A stretch of DNA of 64,000 nucleotides from Balaenoptera acutorostrata (GCF_949987535.1 NC_080081.1:70639603-70703602); one strand, 5' to 3'. Shown: positions 33,870-46,965, counted from the stretch's first letter. The notes: generated by a model from the sequence alone, not told the origin. Program-made: numbers and translations.

Positions 33870-34350
33870 CACATCAGTGCTAGCTGTATCTCGAAGAAAA
33901 CCATATATTTTGTCCAGCCTCCTAAAGAAAGTTGTCCTCCCACTACCTCTGTTGTCCAGTCCTATAATAAGAGGTACAGCCATGATCAGCACCATGGGGA
34001 AATCACTTTCCCTAAGTGGACGAATCATGCTGCTATTCAATGTAGAAAACTGGTTTCCAGTCCATAATTCTTTAGTGGTCTTCCTGAGACCACCCAGCCC
34101 CATTTCTCTCCCCCTGCTGAATATGACTCTCTTCACTTACTACCTCCGTTCTTGAAGGCAGAAGCTTCACTTTGGCCCTTCTCTGTGCACAGAATGTCTT
34201 ATTATTGCCATTTAGGCTATTCCACTCCATCATGCAAAAACTATATATCTCAACTGTTTTCTTCCTTAAACTTTCTCTAAACAAGTGATAGACCATTTAA
34301 CTTTTACACACTATTCATAGGTCCACTATTCACAGAAGTTAAAAAAAGGC
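33870..34350. other. Unassigned DNA
   Basis: Overlapping open frames on both strands have no recognisable family and are not called. It may be an eroded retroelement interior. Confidence 0.3.
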
Positions 34351-34354
34351 TGCA

Positions 34355-34770
34355 AATGATTTGAAACTCCTCCCATTGAAGTGAAGACTATGTCGCTTCC
34401 CTCTGCGTCTCAGGGAGCCTGGGATTGCTTTGCAATATTCTATTGCAACAGAATAATGTTTAAGTGACCCATGGGGTTTACAGTATGCCACTTCTGCCTG
34501 GTCATCTTGGAACATTCACTCTCATGAGGAACTTTCTTAAAATATTTCTTCTGGGATCTCAGTTGCCAGGCACGGGAAGCGCACACCATATAAAGAAGTA
34601 ACATGTAGCTGGTTGACAGTCTCAGAGTCCCTGCTAAGCCCATCTTCAGACATCCTAGCCCAGGGGCCAGATATGCAAGTGAAAAGCCACCTAGGAAGTA
34701 GATCTTCCATCCCCAGTTGTCCCAGCCCCCAGCCCTTTGGGTCTTCCCAGATGAGGTCATGGGGGACATC
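34355..34770 (+). mobile_element. Old interspersed repeat, family unassigned
   Basis: Block order ('actcctcccattgaagtg', 'acttctgcctggtcatcttg', 'gaacattcactctcatgagg', 'gtagatcttccatccccagt') resembles the old LTR-like repeat at 22085-23150. Confidence 0.35.
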
Positions 34771-35690
34771 TCCTTGTTTAATGGGTTTCTAAAAAGGGCT
34801 TTCTTGGCCACACTTTGAGGAAATTTAACTAGCTTCTATGAAAGCTTTCCTTTCTTCTATTTTTCCTTTCCTTTAGTCTTCCCTCCTTCTGTCATTCCTT
34901 CCTTTTTAACTTATACTCCTAGAGGTTGAGAGCTTAAAAGAGCTAACCACTTTGCTTCCTCCAGCAAGTGATGTGCTGAGAGCCTCGTGAAAGCTGATTA
35001 TTAAATTTTCAGGGATTTTACAAACCACTTGACATCATTTTTGTAGCTTGAAATTGGCCATGGTGGCATTATTTATATCATGGAAATGAGCAAAGGCTAA
35101 AAATCAGAGCTTTTGTTTCCAGAGATCAGTTTGGTAAACATTTACTAGCACATCACTGACTTCCCTCAAAGATGACTTCCACAAAATAACTGCAGTTCCC
35201 CTGAAACCAGCACAAGAAGAGTAAGTCAGATTTGATTCATACTCCTCCTGATCTCATTGTACCACAGATTTTCAGAAAAAGTCCTTTTTTCAGGGCAAAT
35301 ACTAATAAGAACTATTGAAAGAGGAGAAGATATTTGAGCAGCCTGAATTTGAAAATGCTTATGCTAATCACACTCAGCCACTGTGATCAATCAAGGAAAA
35401 ACCCTAATACATAAGCAGTACGTTTCCTGAATTTTGTAGTAGATGCTTCAGTTTTATTTTTTTAAATGGATATTCCTGGAATATTGTGTGAAAATATACA
35501 TTTAAAAATGGTATCAGATTTTAAATTGGTTCAATGAGCTTTCTATACAACAAAATTCTACTTTGATATGTATAAAACAAATAATCACTTTTTCCATTTA
35601 CTTTTGGAATAAATTGGTTAGTTTTATCCTCTGAGGAAATTTAAAATACTATAACTTATAGTTGGTAATAGAAGAGAGAGGTTAAGATGG
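34771..35690. other. Unassigned non-coding DNA
   Basis: AT-rich with a pyrimidine-rich piece at 34845-34910; no gene seen. Confidence 0.4.
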
Positions 35691-35694
35691 GAGA

Positions 35695-35815
35695 AATCTG
35701 ATTTGTATTTTTCTTCTGCCACTAAGTGAACGTTTCTAAGTGTCAGTATTTTCATCTATAAAACAAAGGGTTCATCAGTATGATCTCTAAGGTGACCCCC
35801 AACTTTGAAATGCAA
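35695..35815 (+). mobile_element. MIR-like SINE fragment
   Basis: 'tctgccactaagtgaacg', 'tattttcatctataaaacaa' and 'tgatctctaaggtgac' match the second half of MIR-type SINEs. Confidence 0.5.
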
Positions 35816-36068
35816 CGATGATTGGCTTCAATCACATTTTCAAAATGAGATGAAACTTATAAGGAATTATCAGGTTCATTAAGTTCAAAAACACTTTTAA
35901 TTCTGTGTTAAAAGTAGGATTCCACCTTACTTGAGAGTAGGGCTAAAAGTCTAAAGATTTTGCTGAAAAAAAATTAGCTACTTTACCTTTAAGAGACCAG
36001 GTAATGGGATAACTTGTGGTACATTCATACAGTGGAATACTACTCAGCAATGAAAATGAACTACTAGT

Positions 36069-36199
36069 GGGAAGATCCCACATGCCGCGGAGCAACTAGG
36101 CGCGTGAGCCACATCGCGCACCGCGATGAAGAGTGGCCCCCGCTTGCTGCAACTGGAGAAAGCCCTCGCACAGAAACGAAGACCCAACAGAGCCAAAAA

Positions 36200-36234
<35 letters not shown>

Positions 36235-36243
36235 AATAAAAAT
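36069..36243 (+). mobile_element. 5'-truncated tRNA-derived SINE S3
   Basis: Lacks the tRNA head (no A- or B-box) and begins at 'gggaagatcccacatgccgc'. It is internally shortened and ends in about ten TAAA units. Its TSD aaatgaactactagt is found at 36054-36068 and 36244-36258. Confidence 0.92.
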
Positions 36244-36277
36244 AAATGAACTACTAGTACACACAAGAATATCAGTA

Positions 36278-36593
36278 GGGCTTCCCTGGTGGCGCGGTGG
36301 TTGGGAGTCTGCCTGCCAATGCAGGGGACACGGGTTCGAGCCCTGGTCTGGGAGGATCCCACGTGCCGCAGAGCGACTGGGCCCGTGAGCCACGATTGCT
36401 GAGCCTGCGTGTCTGGAGCCTGTGGTCCACAACAAGAGAGGCCGTGATGGTGAGAGGCCCGTGCACCGCGATGAAGAGTGGCCCCCACTTGCCACAACTG
36501 GAGAGAGCCCTCGCACAGAGGCGAAGACCCAACACAGCCATAAATAAATAAATTTTAAAAAAAAATCTTACTGCCTGTTAAAAAATAAAATAA
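36278..36593 (+). mobile_element. tRNA-derived SINE S4 (short form)
   Basis: Complete head 'gggcttccctggtggcgcgg', B-box GGTTCGAGCCC, short-form body like S1, then an AAAT/A-rich tail. The TSD aagaatatcagta is found at 36265-36277 and 36594-36606. Confidence 0.93.
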
Positions 36594-36920
36594 AAGAATA
36601 TCAGTAAATTTCAAAAACATCATGCTGAGGGAAAGAAGCCACACTCAAAAGGGTACATACTCTATGTGTGATTCCATGTATATGGAGTTCCTGGTAGGTA
36701 ACACTAATCTATGGAGATAGAAATCAGATTAATGGTTGCTTGGTGGGGTGATTGTGATTTTCTGGGAAGGGGCACAAGATGCTAAGAAGTTGGAAATATT
36801 CTATATCTTGATAGGTTTGTAGGGTACATGAGCATGTACATTTTTCAAATGGATAAAACTGCATTCTTAAATCAGCATGTTTCACTGTAGCTACATTATA
36901 CTTTAATTTTAAATAATAAA

Positions 36921-38400
36921 AAAGAGAATAGCCTGACATTCATAAAATACATGATTAACTTATAAAAAATCAGGAGTTTAACATGTTTACTTCTGTTATC
37001 ATGGTGCTTCTTGGATTCTTGATGGAAACTGGTTTATTGAGAAAATTTATGGCTAAGAAATACAAACACTATTCTTTAAAATTTTAAAGAATATGTTGTT
37101 TTGATTTTCATTTATCAATGTAATTCATGCTCATTGTGTAAACGTAAAAACATAAAACAGCTAATGATCTCACAGTCATAGTCTTTAGTATGAACATCTA
37201 TGTTCTATTAAAGCAGAAAATTACAGATGAGGATATTAGCAAAGCCATACCACTACCGTCTGGTGGGGGGGGGGAGTAGTGGTGTGTATTCAAAGATGAG
37301 CATCCTTCTAACACATCAGTACTTCTCCACATCCCTGCAAATGTTGTCTACTAGGAAACTGAGTTCACTCCAACCCACTGTGACCTTCTCTTCAAGGGCA
37401 CTGATGATCATCTTACTGTTTGGAATCTGACCCAATGAGCCTTAGCTGAATTGCCCATTTGCCCAACAATTCAGGGTTGACAGGTTTTAGTGTTGCCAGT
37501 TCCTCTTTCACACAAGAGAAAACCTCGAGCTATCATCTTAAGCATCTGGGGGATGAGGGTGAGGGTAGGGATAACCTCATTGTATCTGGATGACTTCTCA
37601 TACATTTCCCATTAATCTACCACATCAGCTACTCAATTTGATCCTACTCTGCCTTGGCCAAGTTAATGTTGCATTGATTTTGATTCATGTGTCCTGATGG
37701 TCATGTATTCTGATCATTTGGATGAGAGAGAAAATAATAATTGGAGAGCCCAGACACAAATATTTGATTTTCTAAGATTTTGTAATGGTTACAAGATTTG
37801 CTATCCAGTAGCAGCACCCTGCTTTAATGCCTATTTAGTTTCTAAATATATACTCTGATATGATAAATACAATGCCCACGATGTTAATGCAAAGTAGGTG
37901 CAAATGAAAATATTTGCTGCTGTGAGAACACTGACAATGGAAATAAAAATTGCTAATATAATGTCACCCATGGTTAAAGGCTAATAAAAAGAACTCTTCA
38001 TTTAGAATAACATAACAGCATAACCTATTTGGATTTATCTTCAGAATACTAGCAAACAAAGTGGGAAATATACTGGTCTTTTAGAACTTTGAAAATAAAC
38101 AATTTGATTAACTATTTTGTATATTTATACAAAATAAAAATTCCATCCAACACCCACAGAAATTTAGTAGAGGAAAAGTAAGATAAAAATATTTAAGAGA
38201 AAATCCAGTAGACATTTTCAGTGAAATATAAAAGAAAGAGAAGTTGGGAATAGCAGTGCTGCCCTTGAGGGCAGAGTAGAGCCCTGTTTGTTTGATTTAT
38301 TATCCTCTTTAAGTGCAGCTCCGCTTCCATGAAATCCCTCCAAAATGCACTGATCCAACCAATCCCCAGTCTCCTGTGGAAGGGCTAAAAACTTACATAA
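36921..38400. other. Unassigned AT-rich DNA
   Basis: No gene supported. Contains a G-run of ten at 37263-37273. The rest looks single-copy or too eroded to classify. Confidence 0.4.
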
Positions 38401-38404
38401 GGAT

Positions 38405-38530
38405 ACTCAGATTCCTTATTTGTAAAATGGATTAATAATGCCTGCCCTGTGTGGTTGTTATTAGAAAACATTAATGAGTATAATTCATTCACAAAATCCT
38501 TGTTGATGACCTCCATGTGGTTGGTAATGT
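38405..38530 (+). mobile_element. MIR-like fragment
   Basis: 'attccttatttgtaaaatgg', 'gcctgccctgtgtggttgtt' follow the MIR tail order. Confidence 0.5.
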
Positions 38531-39050
38531 TCTCAGTCTGGCGGTCAGCAAGACAGATCAGATGGCTTCTATGTTCTCAAGAAGGTGGATTAGTGAGAAT
38601 TGCATCTGTCTGTGAATAAAAATACCCCCCCCCCAAATAGTGTCTGCACAGCAGTGATGGTCTAGAGTACCCATAGAGAGACCCATAGGAGTCATTAGGG
38701 TGGCTTAGCCTGGGGTGACATCAGTAGAAATAAAAGATGTCAATACCTAGGTGATGTATTCTGAATTAGAGCCAGTGGGACTCACTGATGGATGAGATGC
38801 TGGGGGTGAAATAAGGAAAGGATTCAAAAATGACTTCTAGGTATTTGTCTTGATAATTAATGAAATAATAATAATAATAATTCAATCTTATTTTAACCTA
38901 AGGATTCTGTGTTATTTTAAAGTTTTATGATATTTTATCATTTTAAAAGCATTTGAAACCTGCAATGGCATTTGAAATAATTTTTTAGGGAACCGTGGCT
39001 GGTATAAGGTTAGGAAGCCAGGTAAATAGCATGTCTCCAATATTAATGTA
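38531..39050. other. Unassigned DNA
   Basis: No gene. Holds a C-run of ten (about 38625) and (AAT)n at 38865-38882. Confidence 0.4.
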
Positions 39051-39054
39051 AAGT

Positions 39055-39250
39055 AGCAACTTTATACCAAGTCCTGAAAATAGGCAATTTGCAAAATTCA
39101 CCTAATTTTTACAGCATCCCTATGAAATACAAATTAATAACCCCATTATGGAGATTAATAAACTGAGGCTCAAATGAGTTAATTCACTTGTTCAGACTTA
39201 CACAGCCAGTTAGCAATATCAGGATTTTATTCTAGTTCTTCTGAACCTTA
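39055..39250 (+). mobile_element. Ancient mammalian repeat fragment (MIR/L2 class)
   Basis: 'taaccccattatggagatta', 'aaactgaggctcaaatgagt' and 'cttacacagccagttagcaa' recall the widespread old repeat also glimpsed at 16130 and 45170. Confidence 0.45.
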
Positions 39251-39259
39251 GTTCTGCAT

Positions 39260-42100
39260 TCTTTCCACACATCAGCCTATAAATTCTTTGGAGTTTCCTC
39301 AAGTTCCAGGTTCTGTAATGGAATTACTTCCCTTTCTGAGCTAATATAATCTATCCTCAGAGGTTACCTAAGAGTATGGTTGTTACCTTTGGTTACTTAA
39401 AAAGGAGAAATCAAGGCTCTGAAAGAATGGGACATCCATCAGGTGGGTCCCTCTGGATAGAAGTGTGGAGGGCAGAGGCAAAGTGAGGATGTGGGTTCTG
39501 AAGAAAACCAGGCCCAGGACAGGTAGAGACAGAAAGATGCTGAGAACCTGGGGAGGCACAAGAGCAAAAGGGCAATGTTGTCCCTACAAGGAACTAGAGC
39601 AGAAGCAACTGCTGCATTTTATATCCCAGATCACCTTCATTTCAATAAACAAAAGCCTTGTGGTCAGATGTCTAACACAGAGATTTTGAAAATATTCCTT
39701 ATGTTCCTTTGCTTAAAAACACTGGCTAAACTACATTTAAGAGGACCTGCGATCTGCTGAGATCTGAGATCCACATTAGACAAAGGCCTTTTGCTGGCTT
39801 CACAAAGCTCCTGTCGGGTCATGCTGCTGAGGGGTCAGTTTCTCCTTGGTCATTCACACCCAAATGGTACCTCCTCCCTTGTAGCTCAAATTCAATTTCC
39901 TATTAGCTTAAGAAAAAGAAGAAGCTAGGACACTTTTAACCTATTACAGACATTAAGAGAAAACAGGCTATTTGCTTGTTATTTCTATTAAAAAACAAAA
40001 CAAAACTGCAGTGTGGGCAGCCAGTGTTACCTTGGTGATTTCCTTCCCTCTGTTCTGAGCTGAAATTGTGCAAGGCCAACGTACAAGGGAGGAAATGTTT
40101 TCAAGAGTGAAGCTATTACAGAGCAGGGAAAGAAATGGGCCCTTCCCTAGGCCCGGTACTAACCAGCTTAAAATGTGTGTGAGGAAATTATACACAAGCA
40201 TTTTAATCTAAGGCGGACGAGCTGGTGCACATTTTTATAACTAAATGGAATGGGGGACATGAGCTCATTGAGGAGGGTGGGGGCAGTGGCCTCACTCTTG
40301 CCTTGCTGCTCAGTCCCCTTACATTCCACAACATCCTGCAGTGATCATTTTTCTCCCCCCGTGAAAGTAATGATTCTTTAAAAGGTCCAGAAGGCACAGT
40401 TGATTCCAAGTGAAGCTGACTCAGACTGATGGAGGGAGAGGAAAAGTAGATGCAATTTCATTTCAGGTATCTGAAAGCTATTTACAAATGGGGGCAAAAG
40501 ACACTGTAGAAATCAGTAGGCAATGTCCCCAAATAGATGATTAAGATGGAACGGGATCACTTAGCAACACCGACTGAATATTCCTCGTCTGGCAGGGAGC
40601 CAGCCCATTGGAATGGAGACACTGCCAGAGGTGACTCGATGCATCTCCTCTTGGGAGGTTAAACTAATCGCCATGTCGGGAAGGTATCGCCTGTCTTTAA
40701 ATGTTCCCGGGTCCCAGCTTTGAAGTTTCCTAATGAAAGCTTTGATTTGGAGGCTCTACACTGGGCCCAGAAAGCATGAGCCTCTGGGTTCCAAAAATCG
40801 GGTGTGACCCAAGCACAGAGTGTAGTGGGTGCTTTGTTTCCAGTAGCCTCTGTGAGTTACCTGTCTGTTACACTTGGGTGATAGGGGAGCTGCTGTGTGC
40901 CTGACTTATCTGTGAATATGTGAGAGTTCTTGGTTTCAAAAGATTGTGTTATCTACCCAGTAAGGACCACCAGCCCACTTCCTCCTACTGTTACTTATTA
41001 CTGTGTTTTCTTAACTCTAAGATGTACTTTTTTGCAGCTTGAAATCTCTGAAATTGAGATGGGTCTTACCATTGATAGGGTAATTCCCATTCCCTTTCTC
41101 TAAAGAGGGGGTAATGAGTAAATAGGTTATCTTGGCCAATAAAACTGAGACTCTGCCTCCAACCCCTAAGGCTACAAGGGATGAAGGTTGACAGAAGTGA
41201 GTAGGAAGGAAGAGGAGTACCCAGGACTGCATATCCAAGACAAGTGGAGGCCAAGGAGGTGGGGCCTGCAGTCACCTGTGACCGGACGGTAATTGTCTTA
41301 GAATCAGGAAACTAAGCCCACATTTGTTCCCATGCTTTTGTGTTTGCTTTGTTTTCATTTTGTTTTCCCCATCAGAGCTGTACTGATATGAAAAGGGTCT
41401 TTGTCTACACAAGAGAGGAAATTAGGGGTACTTTCCCGGTTACCTTTTATGTCCCTTTTAAATATATGTCCCCTCAGACGTCTAATCTGCTTTCCAGAGC
41501 ACTGGGGTTCTGCCATCCCCCCAAACTAGCCCAGCACCCACATACCCTCCTGCTCATCATTCCCAGAGCACTTCCCTGACCTTCCCCCATTTCTTCAGGG
41601 CTCTGTTAGGTGACCAAAGTTACTTCGGAGAAACAAATTTAGGCAAAGACGTTAATAGATAATAATATTCCCCTTCCTTGGATGTTTGCATTTTTAAAGG
41701 GGTCTGGAGGACACAAAATATTTTAATTCAAAATAACTGCTTTTGAATTGAGGGATCTTGAGGACACCTGGAAGAACATATTAGAGCAAGAGTGTATTAG
41801 TATCCATCAAATCCCATCACATAAGCATCCACATGCTCTGTCTGAGCCCAAAGATTCTGGGCAGCAAGAACTGTCAATTGGAAATGTAAGAATCTACCTC
41901 TTTGCTCCTAGCATTTTCATTACAGCTTTGGTGATCCCAACAAAAGAGAGAGAGAGAAAAAGAAAGAAACCAGTTTTTCATTTGTAAATTGCTTACCAAT
42001 TAGTTTTTAATGAACATTTTATTCTTCTTTCATGATGAAACAGGCTGAGGGTATTTACTCAATCTAATTTCTCCTCAGCTTAACAGGAGCATTTGACCAG
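39260..42100. other. Largest repeat-poor stretch in the window
   Basis: Nearly 2.9 kb with no repeat I recognise and no convincing coding frame. Part of it (about 40440-40800) has more CpG and a more balanced composition than its neighbours. AG-rich near 41945-41970. Confidence 0.4.
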
Positions 42101-42955
42101 TCCCCACAACAAATTCATCAAAACAAACATTCATTCTGCTGTCATTTGAGAGACACTCTGCCAGCCACGGGGAGAGATTAAAAATGTATGAGACATGGTC
42201 ACTGCTCTCAAGGTACTTAATATCTAAAGGGAGGGAAACATTTAAAAGAGCTCACTAACAGATTCAACACAATGACACACGTAATGGCACAAAGCGTTAG
42301 GAAATGAATTGCCAAATTCAGTGCTGTGGTATTTCAGTGGGAAACAGTGTGAATAAAAAGTCATTTTTGGATGAGCTGAATCTAAAGGATGGCATTAAGA
42401 ACATCTGTTGTTTTTATTCATTTAGTGCCCTTATAACTTTTGGAGAAATTTCCTTTCCCCATTCCCATGGTCCTGCAGGCTGTCAAATACTAGTCCTGCA
42501 CAGTAAGGAACCTGATCCAGGATGTGTCAGTCAGGATTCTTCACCCTCTGACAATAAGAATTGGTCCAAGTGGGCACTTGGCTCACCTTGGGCCAGTCAG
42601 AGTCCTTCCCTGGATTGCTGGTTTATACACACAGAGAAAGAGCAGCCCTTTTCTCCTGGGATGGGAAAATTAGAAGGGAATAAATATAGCATTGTTAAAG
42701 GACAATTCCTGTCTCATGGAGAAAGCCTTCTTACAGAATGAAGCCAAAATTCAGGAGAAAGCAGAAATAAGAGAAGAAATAGGCATATTCCTGACATCTT
42801 TTGAGCACTTAAATGTAGCAAGTCTGAAAGTCCACCTCCTGGTTTTATGGGTGGGTGAATAAATCCCCTCTGTATCTGATTTGTCAGATATACCCCTCAC
42901 CCTTCCTGGAACTCAAATTTCACATTAGTCTTCCTAATATGGTCCCGAAGGATCA
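42101..42955. other. Unassigned DNA, possible old repeat at its start
   Basis: 42160-42260 ('gacatggtcactgctctcaa', 'ggtacttaatatctaaaggg') resembles a common ancient repeat. A 145-codon open frame at 42304-42741 shows no family features and is not called. Confidence 0.35.
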
Positions 42956-42959
42956 CTGA

Positions 42960-43430
42960 TGCTCTGTCAAATACTTTTTCCAATCATCTTATCTTTAATT
43001 TTGGATAGTTTCTATTGCTATGTATTCAAATTCATTGATCTTTTCTTCTGCATTATCTAATCTACTTAATCCCATCCAGTGATTTTTTTTTTCATTTTAG
43101 ATATTGTATTTTTTATATCTAGAAGTTCTATTCATTTTGTTTCTTTGTTTGTTTAATTTGTCTTCCATTTCTCCTCTCAACATGTTCATGTTTTCCACTA
43201 CACCTTGAGTGTATGGAGCATATTTTTAATAGCTCTTTTAAGGCACTTGTCTGCTAATACCATCATCTCTGCCATTTCTAGGTCTATTTCTTTTGACTGG
43301 TTATGGGTCACATTTTCCTGCTTTTATACTTTCCTGGTAATTTTTATTGAATGTTGGATATTGCAAATTTTATATTGTTGGACTTGTCTGGCACATAGTT
43401 AATTTCCTTGAGATCAGTTTTGTTTCTCTC
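42960..43430 (-). mobile_element. Ancient L1/HAL1-type fragment, minus strand
   Basis: 'atattgtattttttatatct', 'agaagttctattcattttgt', 'cttgtctgctaataccatca' and 'ttgaatgttggatattgcaa' are reverse-strand blocks of old L1 5'-half sequence. Diverged, non-coding. Confidence 0.65.
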
Positions 43431-43679
43431 AACACTTGTTTTTAAGGTTGGTTAAGGCAGGTCTAGAGCAACCTTTAGTCTAGGGCTACTTTAGTCCAAT
43501 TATTGAGCCAACATCTGCCTCAATGTTCTACCTGATTTTCAGGTATTATGGATCCTATGTGAACTCTAGGTGTTATTCTGTCTACTGCTTTCCCTCCTAG
43601 CCTCAAAGAGCTTCAACGTTTGCATGCAGTGGATGATATTCAGCAAAGACTTCAGAAGATCTGCTGAAAATTTCCAGCA

Positions 43680-43736
43680 CTCTCTCTCCTTCTCTCTTGG
43701 TATCTTTGTCCCTGTCTCTCTCTCTCTGTCTCTGAA
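43680..43736. repeat. CT-rich simple repeat
   Basis: (TCTC)n with interruptions. Confidence 0.8.
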
Positions 43737-44261
43737 TTAGTCTCCTCTGGTATTATTTTCCTTCCAATTTTAGCTGCCTGAATTCTGATCTCTGTCTCTT
43801 CAACTCAGTAAGAACTCTGGGCTTTGTTTGGGCCCTCCTCCTTGGGTTACACCTTGAAACTGCCTCCTAATTGGAGCAATTATAGGACTCATCTCATTTA
43901 CTTCCCTTGTGTTGGGATCACATTGCCTGTTGTTCAAGGTGTGAAAGTAATTATTTTCTATATTTTGCTTGGTTTTTGAGTTGTTATGGTGGAGGAGCAA
44001 AGCTCATAGCAGTTAATCCTTCATGGATGAAAGCAGAAGTCCCAAACTCTAATTATTTTAATTTATTCTTTATCAAAATTTTTCTCAGGGGAATAATCTA
44101 TAATTTTTTACTTAAGAAAAAACTAAACTTGTGCCCAAATATTAACAAATTTATGCTTATCCTACCTAATTCCTTATTACTATATTACCTATTACTATAC
44201 TATATTACTTATTACTATGTTACCTCTCCAGCTTTCTACTTGGACTGATCCTAGGAGCCAC

Positions 44262-44380
44262 AAGCTATGAGACATGATTTCATCTGTCAAATGGGAATAA
44301 TAAAAAGTACTCATAAGTTTGTGGTAAGGATCAAATGAGATGAATTGCATAAAGCCTGACATACAATGATTTTTCTGCAA
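44262..44380 (+). mobile_element. MIR fragment
   Basis: 'tttcatctgtcaaatgggaa', 'ggtaaggatcaaatgagatg', 'cataaagcctgacatacaat' follow the MIR 3' half. Confidence 0.65.
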
Positions 44381-46769
44381 ATGGCAACTCTTAATTCCAC
44401 TAAATGAATCACAGGAAATGGAAACATTGATTTTGTTGAGTGGAGGTCAACATTAGCAGCTCTATTTTTCTAAAAATAAACACAAACAATAAGATACAAA
44501 CACATTTTCAGTTATGAGTTCATTTGGTGCCAACTTTCTGAACAACAGGACTTGTTAATTTTGTTATGAAAGTTTCTCAAGAGTCCAAAGGTTCATTGAA
44601 AATGCATTCCATTCAATTTTTTTGTTGTTCTCTAGATTAGATTTTAAAATAACAATAAAAACTAAATATGAAATGCATAGCTGGCATTGAAATATCTTGC
44701 CAAAAAAGCTACCTGTCCCGGTCATCTGAGTCCTAGAGACTTTGGCATCCCAGAAGTGAGATCATGGGAGGAAGATTCGAATGGCTAGACTGGCCTTGAA
44801 CTTGAAAGATTAATTACATAATTTGTATTTCTGTTAAATCCTGGAAGAAGAAGTAGCAAAATATGGTGTCTGCTTTTCATAAATATTAAAATGCATTAGT
44901 TATCTAGGGGGCATTTTGTTCTAGATTTTGTTGTCAAGGTATCATTGATTTCATTTAAAAATAGTACTCCCATCTGATATTTGTACTGGTAGATCACAGT
45001 TACTTCTCACTTGGGAAATAATCAGTCCCTTTTAGGTATTTAGGCATTCTTACTCCTTTACACAATGAAGATTTACGAAGTATCTGTTTATTCCAATCTC
45101 TCTGCTGGGCTCTTTCATACGCTAGATGACATGTATTCTCATTCTTTCTCTTACAACATGTATAATTATCGCATTTTATAGTTGAGGAAACTGAGGCTGT
45201 GAGACAGATTATGATGTGTATAAAAGCACACACCTATTAAGTGGCACTTCTAGAAAACAAATAGGACTGGGCTATTATCCTTGAGAAACACTCTGCCTAG
45301 AGTTTTAAAAATATCTTCTAAAGAGTGAAGAATGCTTGAGTCTCAAAAAGACCATGAAAGCACCCGTTACAGTGGGTGGCTGGATGCCTCTCCCAGCTCT
45401 GAGAGACAGTGCCCGTGGGGATAATGCTGCCAGCCCCTGTGGACCAAGATCAATGACTTCACCCAGCTTCTGATCCCAGGAAAACAACCTCCAGGGTACT
45501 ATGCTGTTTCTTCCAGAAGCCTTCCGAAATTTTGCCCCATATCTAAGGAATTAACATATTCTTTAAAGAACGGATGCGACCGAAGCATTTCATTTCCTAT
45601 TTTACTTCTGTCTATTTGCTCAGTAGTTCTCCATAGAGGTTTGAACAAAGAATTTACTGCAGGGTTTGTATATTCATGCAAATAACATATTTCCCTACAA
45701 GACTACACCCTTTGTTCTTCCAGATGTGAAAATATTGGTTTGCTTTCCTAGTTGATTTTAAAGAATTTTGATGCAAATTGTAGTTGGCAGATATTGTATA
45801 TTCTTCCTTTTGCTCTGAGTGAGAGAAGGCTGTGCTCCTGAACTTGGGATCCCTGTTGCTTCAAGCAGGTGTGGATGTGCCACTGCCAAAATCAAGCTGG
45901 TGTGCAGCATGAGTTCCTCCTGGAGACATACATGTTCTGCCTTTGGCCGAAATACTTTGAATTCACTTCTTTATAGTAAGCTTTTCTGAGTCTGCAGCTT
46001 TATATTTTGATTTCATCAGGTTTTTGGTTTTTTTCTCCTCTCTCTCTCTCTCTCTATATCTTGATTTAGTTGAGGGGTAAACTTTTTCCCCTTGGTATAA
46101 CTTGACATCTCTGTTTTTGGCACATCTATGGAGACTGAAGTAATAGATTGAAGGTGAAAAGAGGTCAGGTGTTAGTGCCATCAGGGCCTCCTGAGAAGAA
46201 CCAGCAGGGAAGCAGGGAACCCAGAAGCAGCCCTGACTCAGAATCATCCTCCAAGACCAAGCCCTGGTCGTCTGAGATGCACTGGGGTGATAAGACCCCA
46301 TTCTGCAAATCCAGTTTACGTGGACTAATAGAAATAAGAAACTCTCTCTGGGGGCAGATCTGTGACCCAAACCACTCAAAGTAGAAACACACAACCATTT
46401 TGGCTTCCTTCTCTATTTTCGTAGGAGGTTAATAGACACATTTTTACAAAATAAGCACACATTTTTCCTCATTCTTTATAAATCATGATTCTGCCTGTCC
46501 CAAGGTAAGTGACGTCACTGATACCCTCATTGATGCCTTTGGACTAACAGCCCACAGACAGACATCCTTTTATGCAAGGGGATGGAGGCTGTGCTACATT
46601 AAGGAAATAGCCCTATGTTTTTGCCATAAGTAGACATGAAATAATAGAAAAAAACATATGTTGATCTCTGCCCCTGGTTCCTGAAGCAGAACTTCTAAAA
46701 CGCTGTAATTTCCTAAGTGATAGGAACATCTGACACAGATGCATATAATATAATTTGCATAGGTAATGC
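44381..46769. other. Unassigned DNA with small repeats
   Basis: No gene supported. Contains a possible ancient repeat at 45085-45245 ('gttgaggaaactgaggctgt') and a (CT)n run at 46035-46056. Opposed open frames at 45963-46398 are not supported as genes. Confidence 0.4.
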
Positions 46770-46965
46770 AAATAAAATCTATACTCTAGTTAAGTGTATT
46801 GTGCCAATGTTAATTTCTTAATATTGGTAATTATACAATGGTTATGGAAGATGTGAACATCAGGAGAAGCTTGATGAATGGAACACAGATACTGTCTGTA
46901 CTAGTGTTGCAACTTTCATTAAATCTAAAATTATTTCAAAATATAAGTATTTAAAATTTTAAAAT
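46770..46965 (+). mobile_element. Ancient L1 3'UTR-type fragment
   Basis: 'aagtgtattgtgccaatgtt', 'aatttcttaatattggtaat' and 'aaaattatttcaaaatataa' match an old L1 tail and the related piece at 10180-10585. Confidence 0.55.

Larger units (their letters stand above)
35990..36920 (+). mobile_element. Ancient L1 3' end carrying two SINE insertions
   Basis: 'cagtggaatactactcagca' (36031), then after the SINEs 'aaaaacatcatgctgaggga', 'gggtacatactctatgtgtg' and 'gaaatcagattaatggttgc'. This is the C-terminal ORF2/3'UTR order of an old L1. SINEs S3 and S4 interrupt it. Confidence 0.75.

Noticed and set aside
33807..34136. Minus-strand frame containing a P-loop-like stretch (GLDNRGSGRTTFF)
   Set aside because: The resemblance to small-GTPase motifs is short. 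No other G-box motif follows, and an overlapping plus-strand frame is equally open.
36064..36551. Frames of 84-150 codons on both strands
   Set aside because: They are translations of SINEs S3 and S4.
42304..42741. 145-codon plus-strand frame
   Set aside because: Low-complexity mixture with no domain, no signal of selection visible, and probable old-repeat content.
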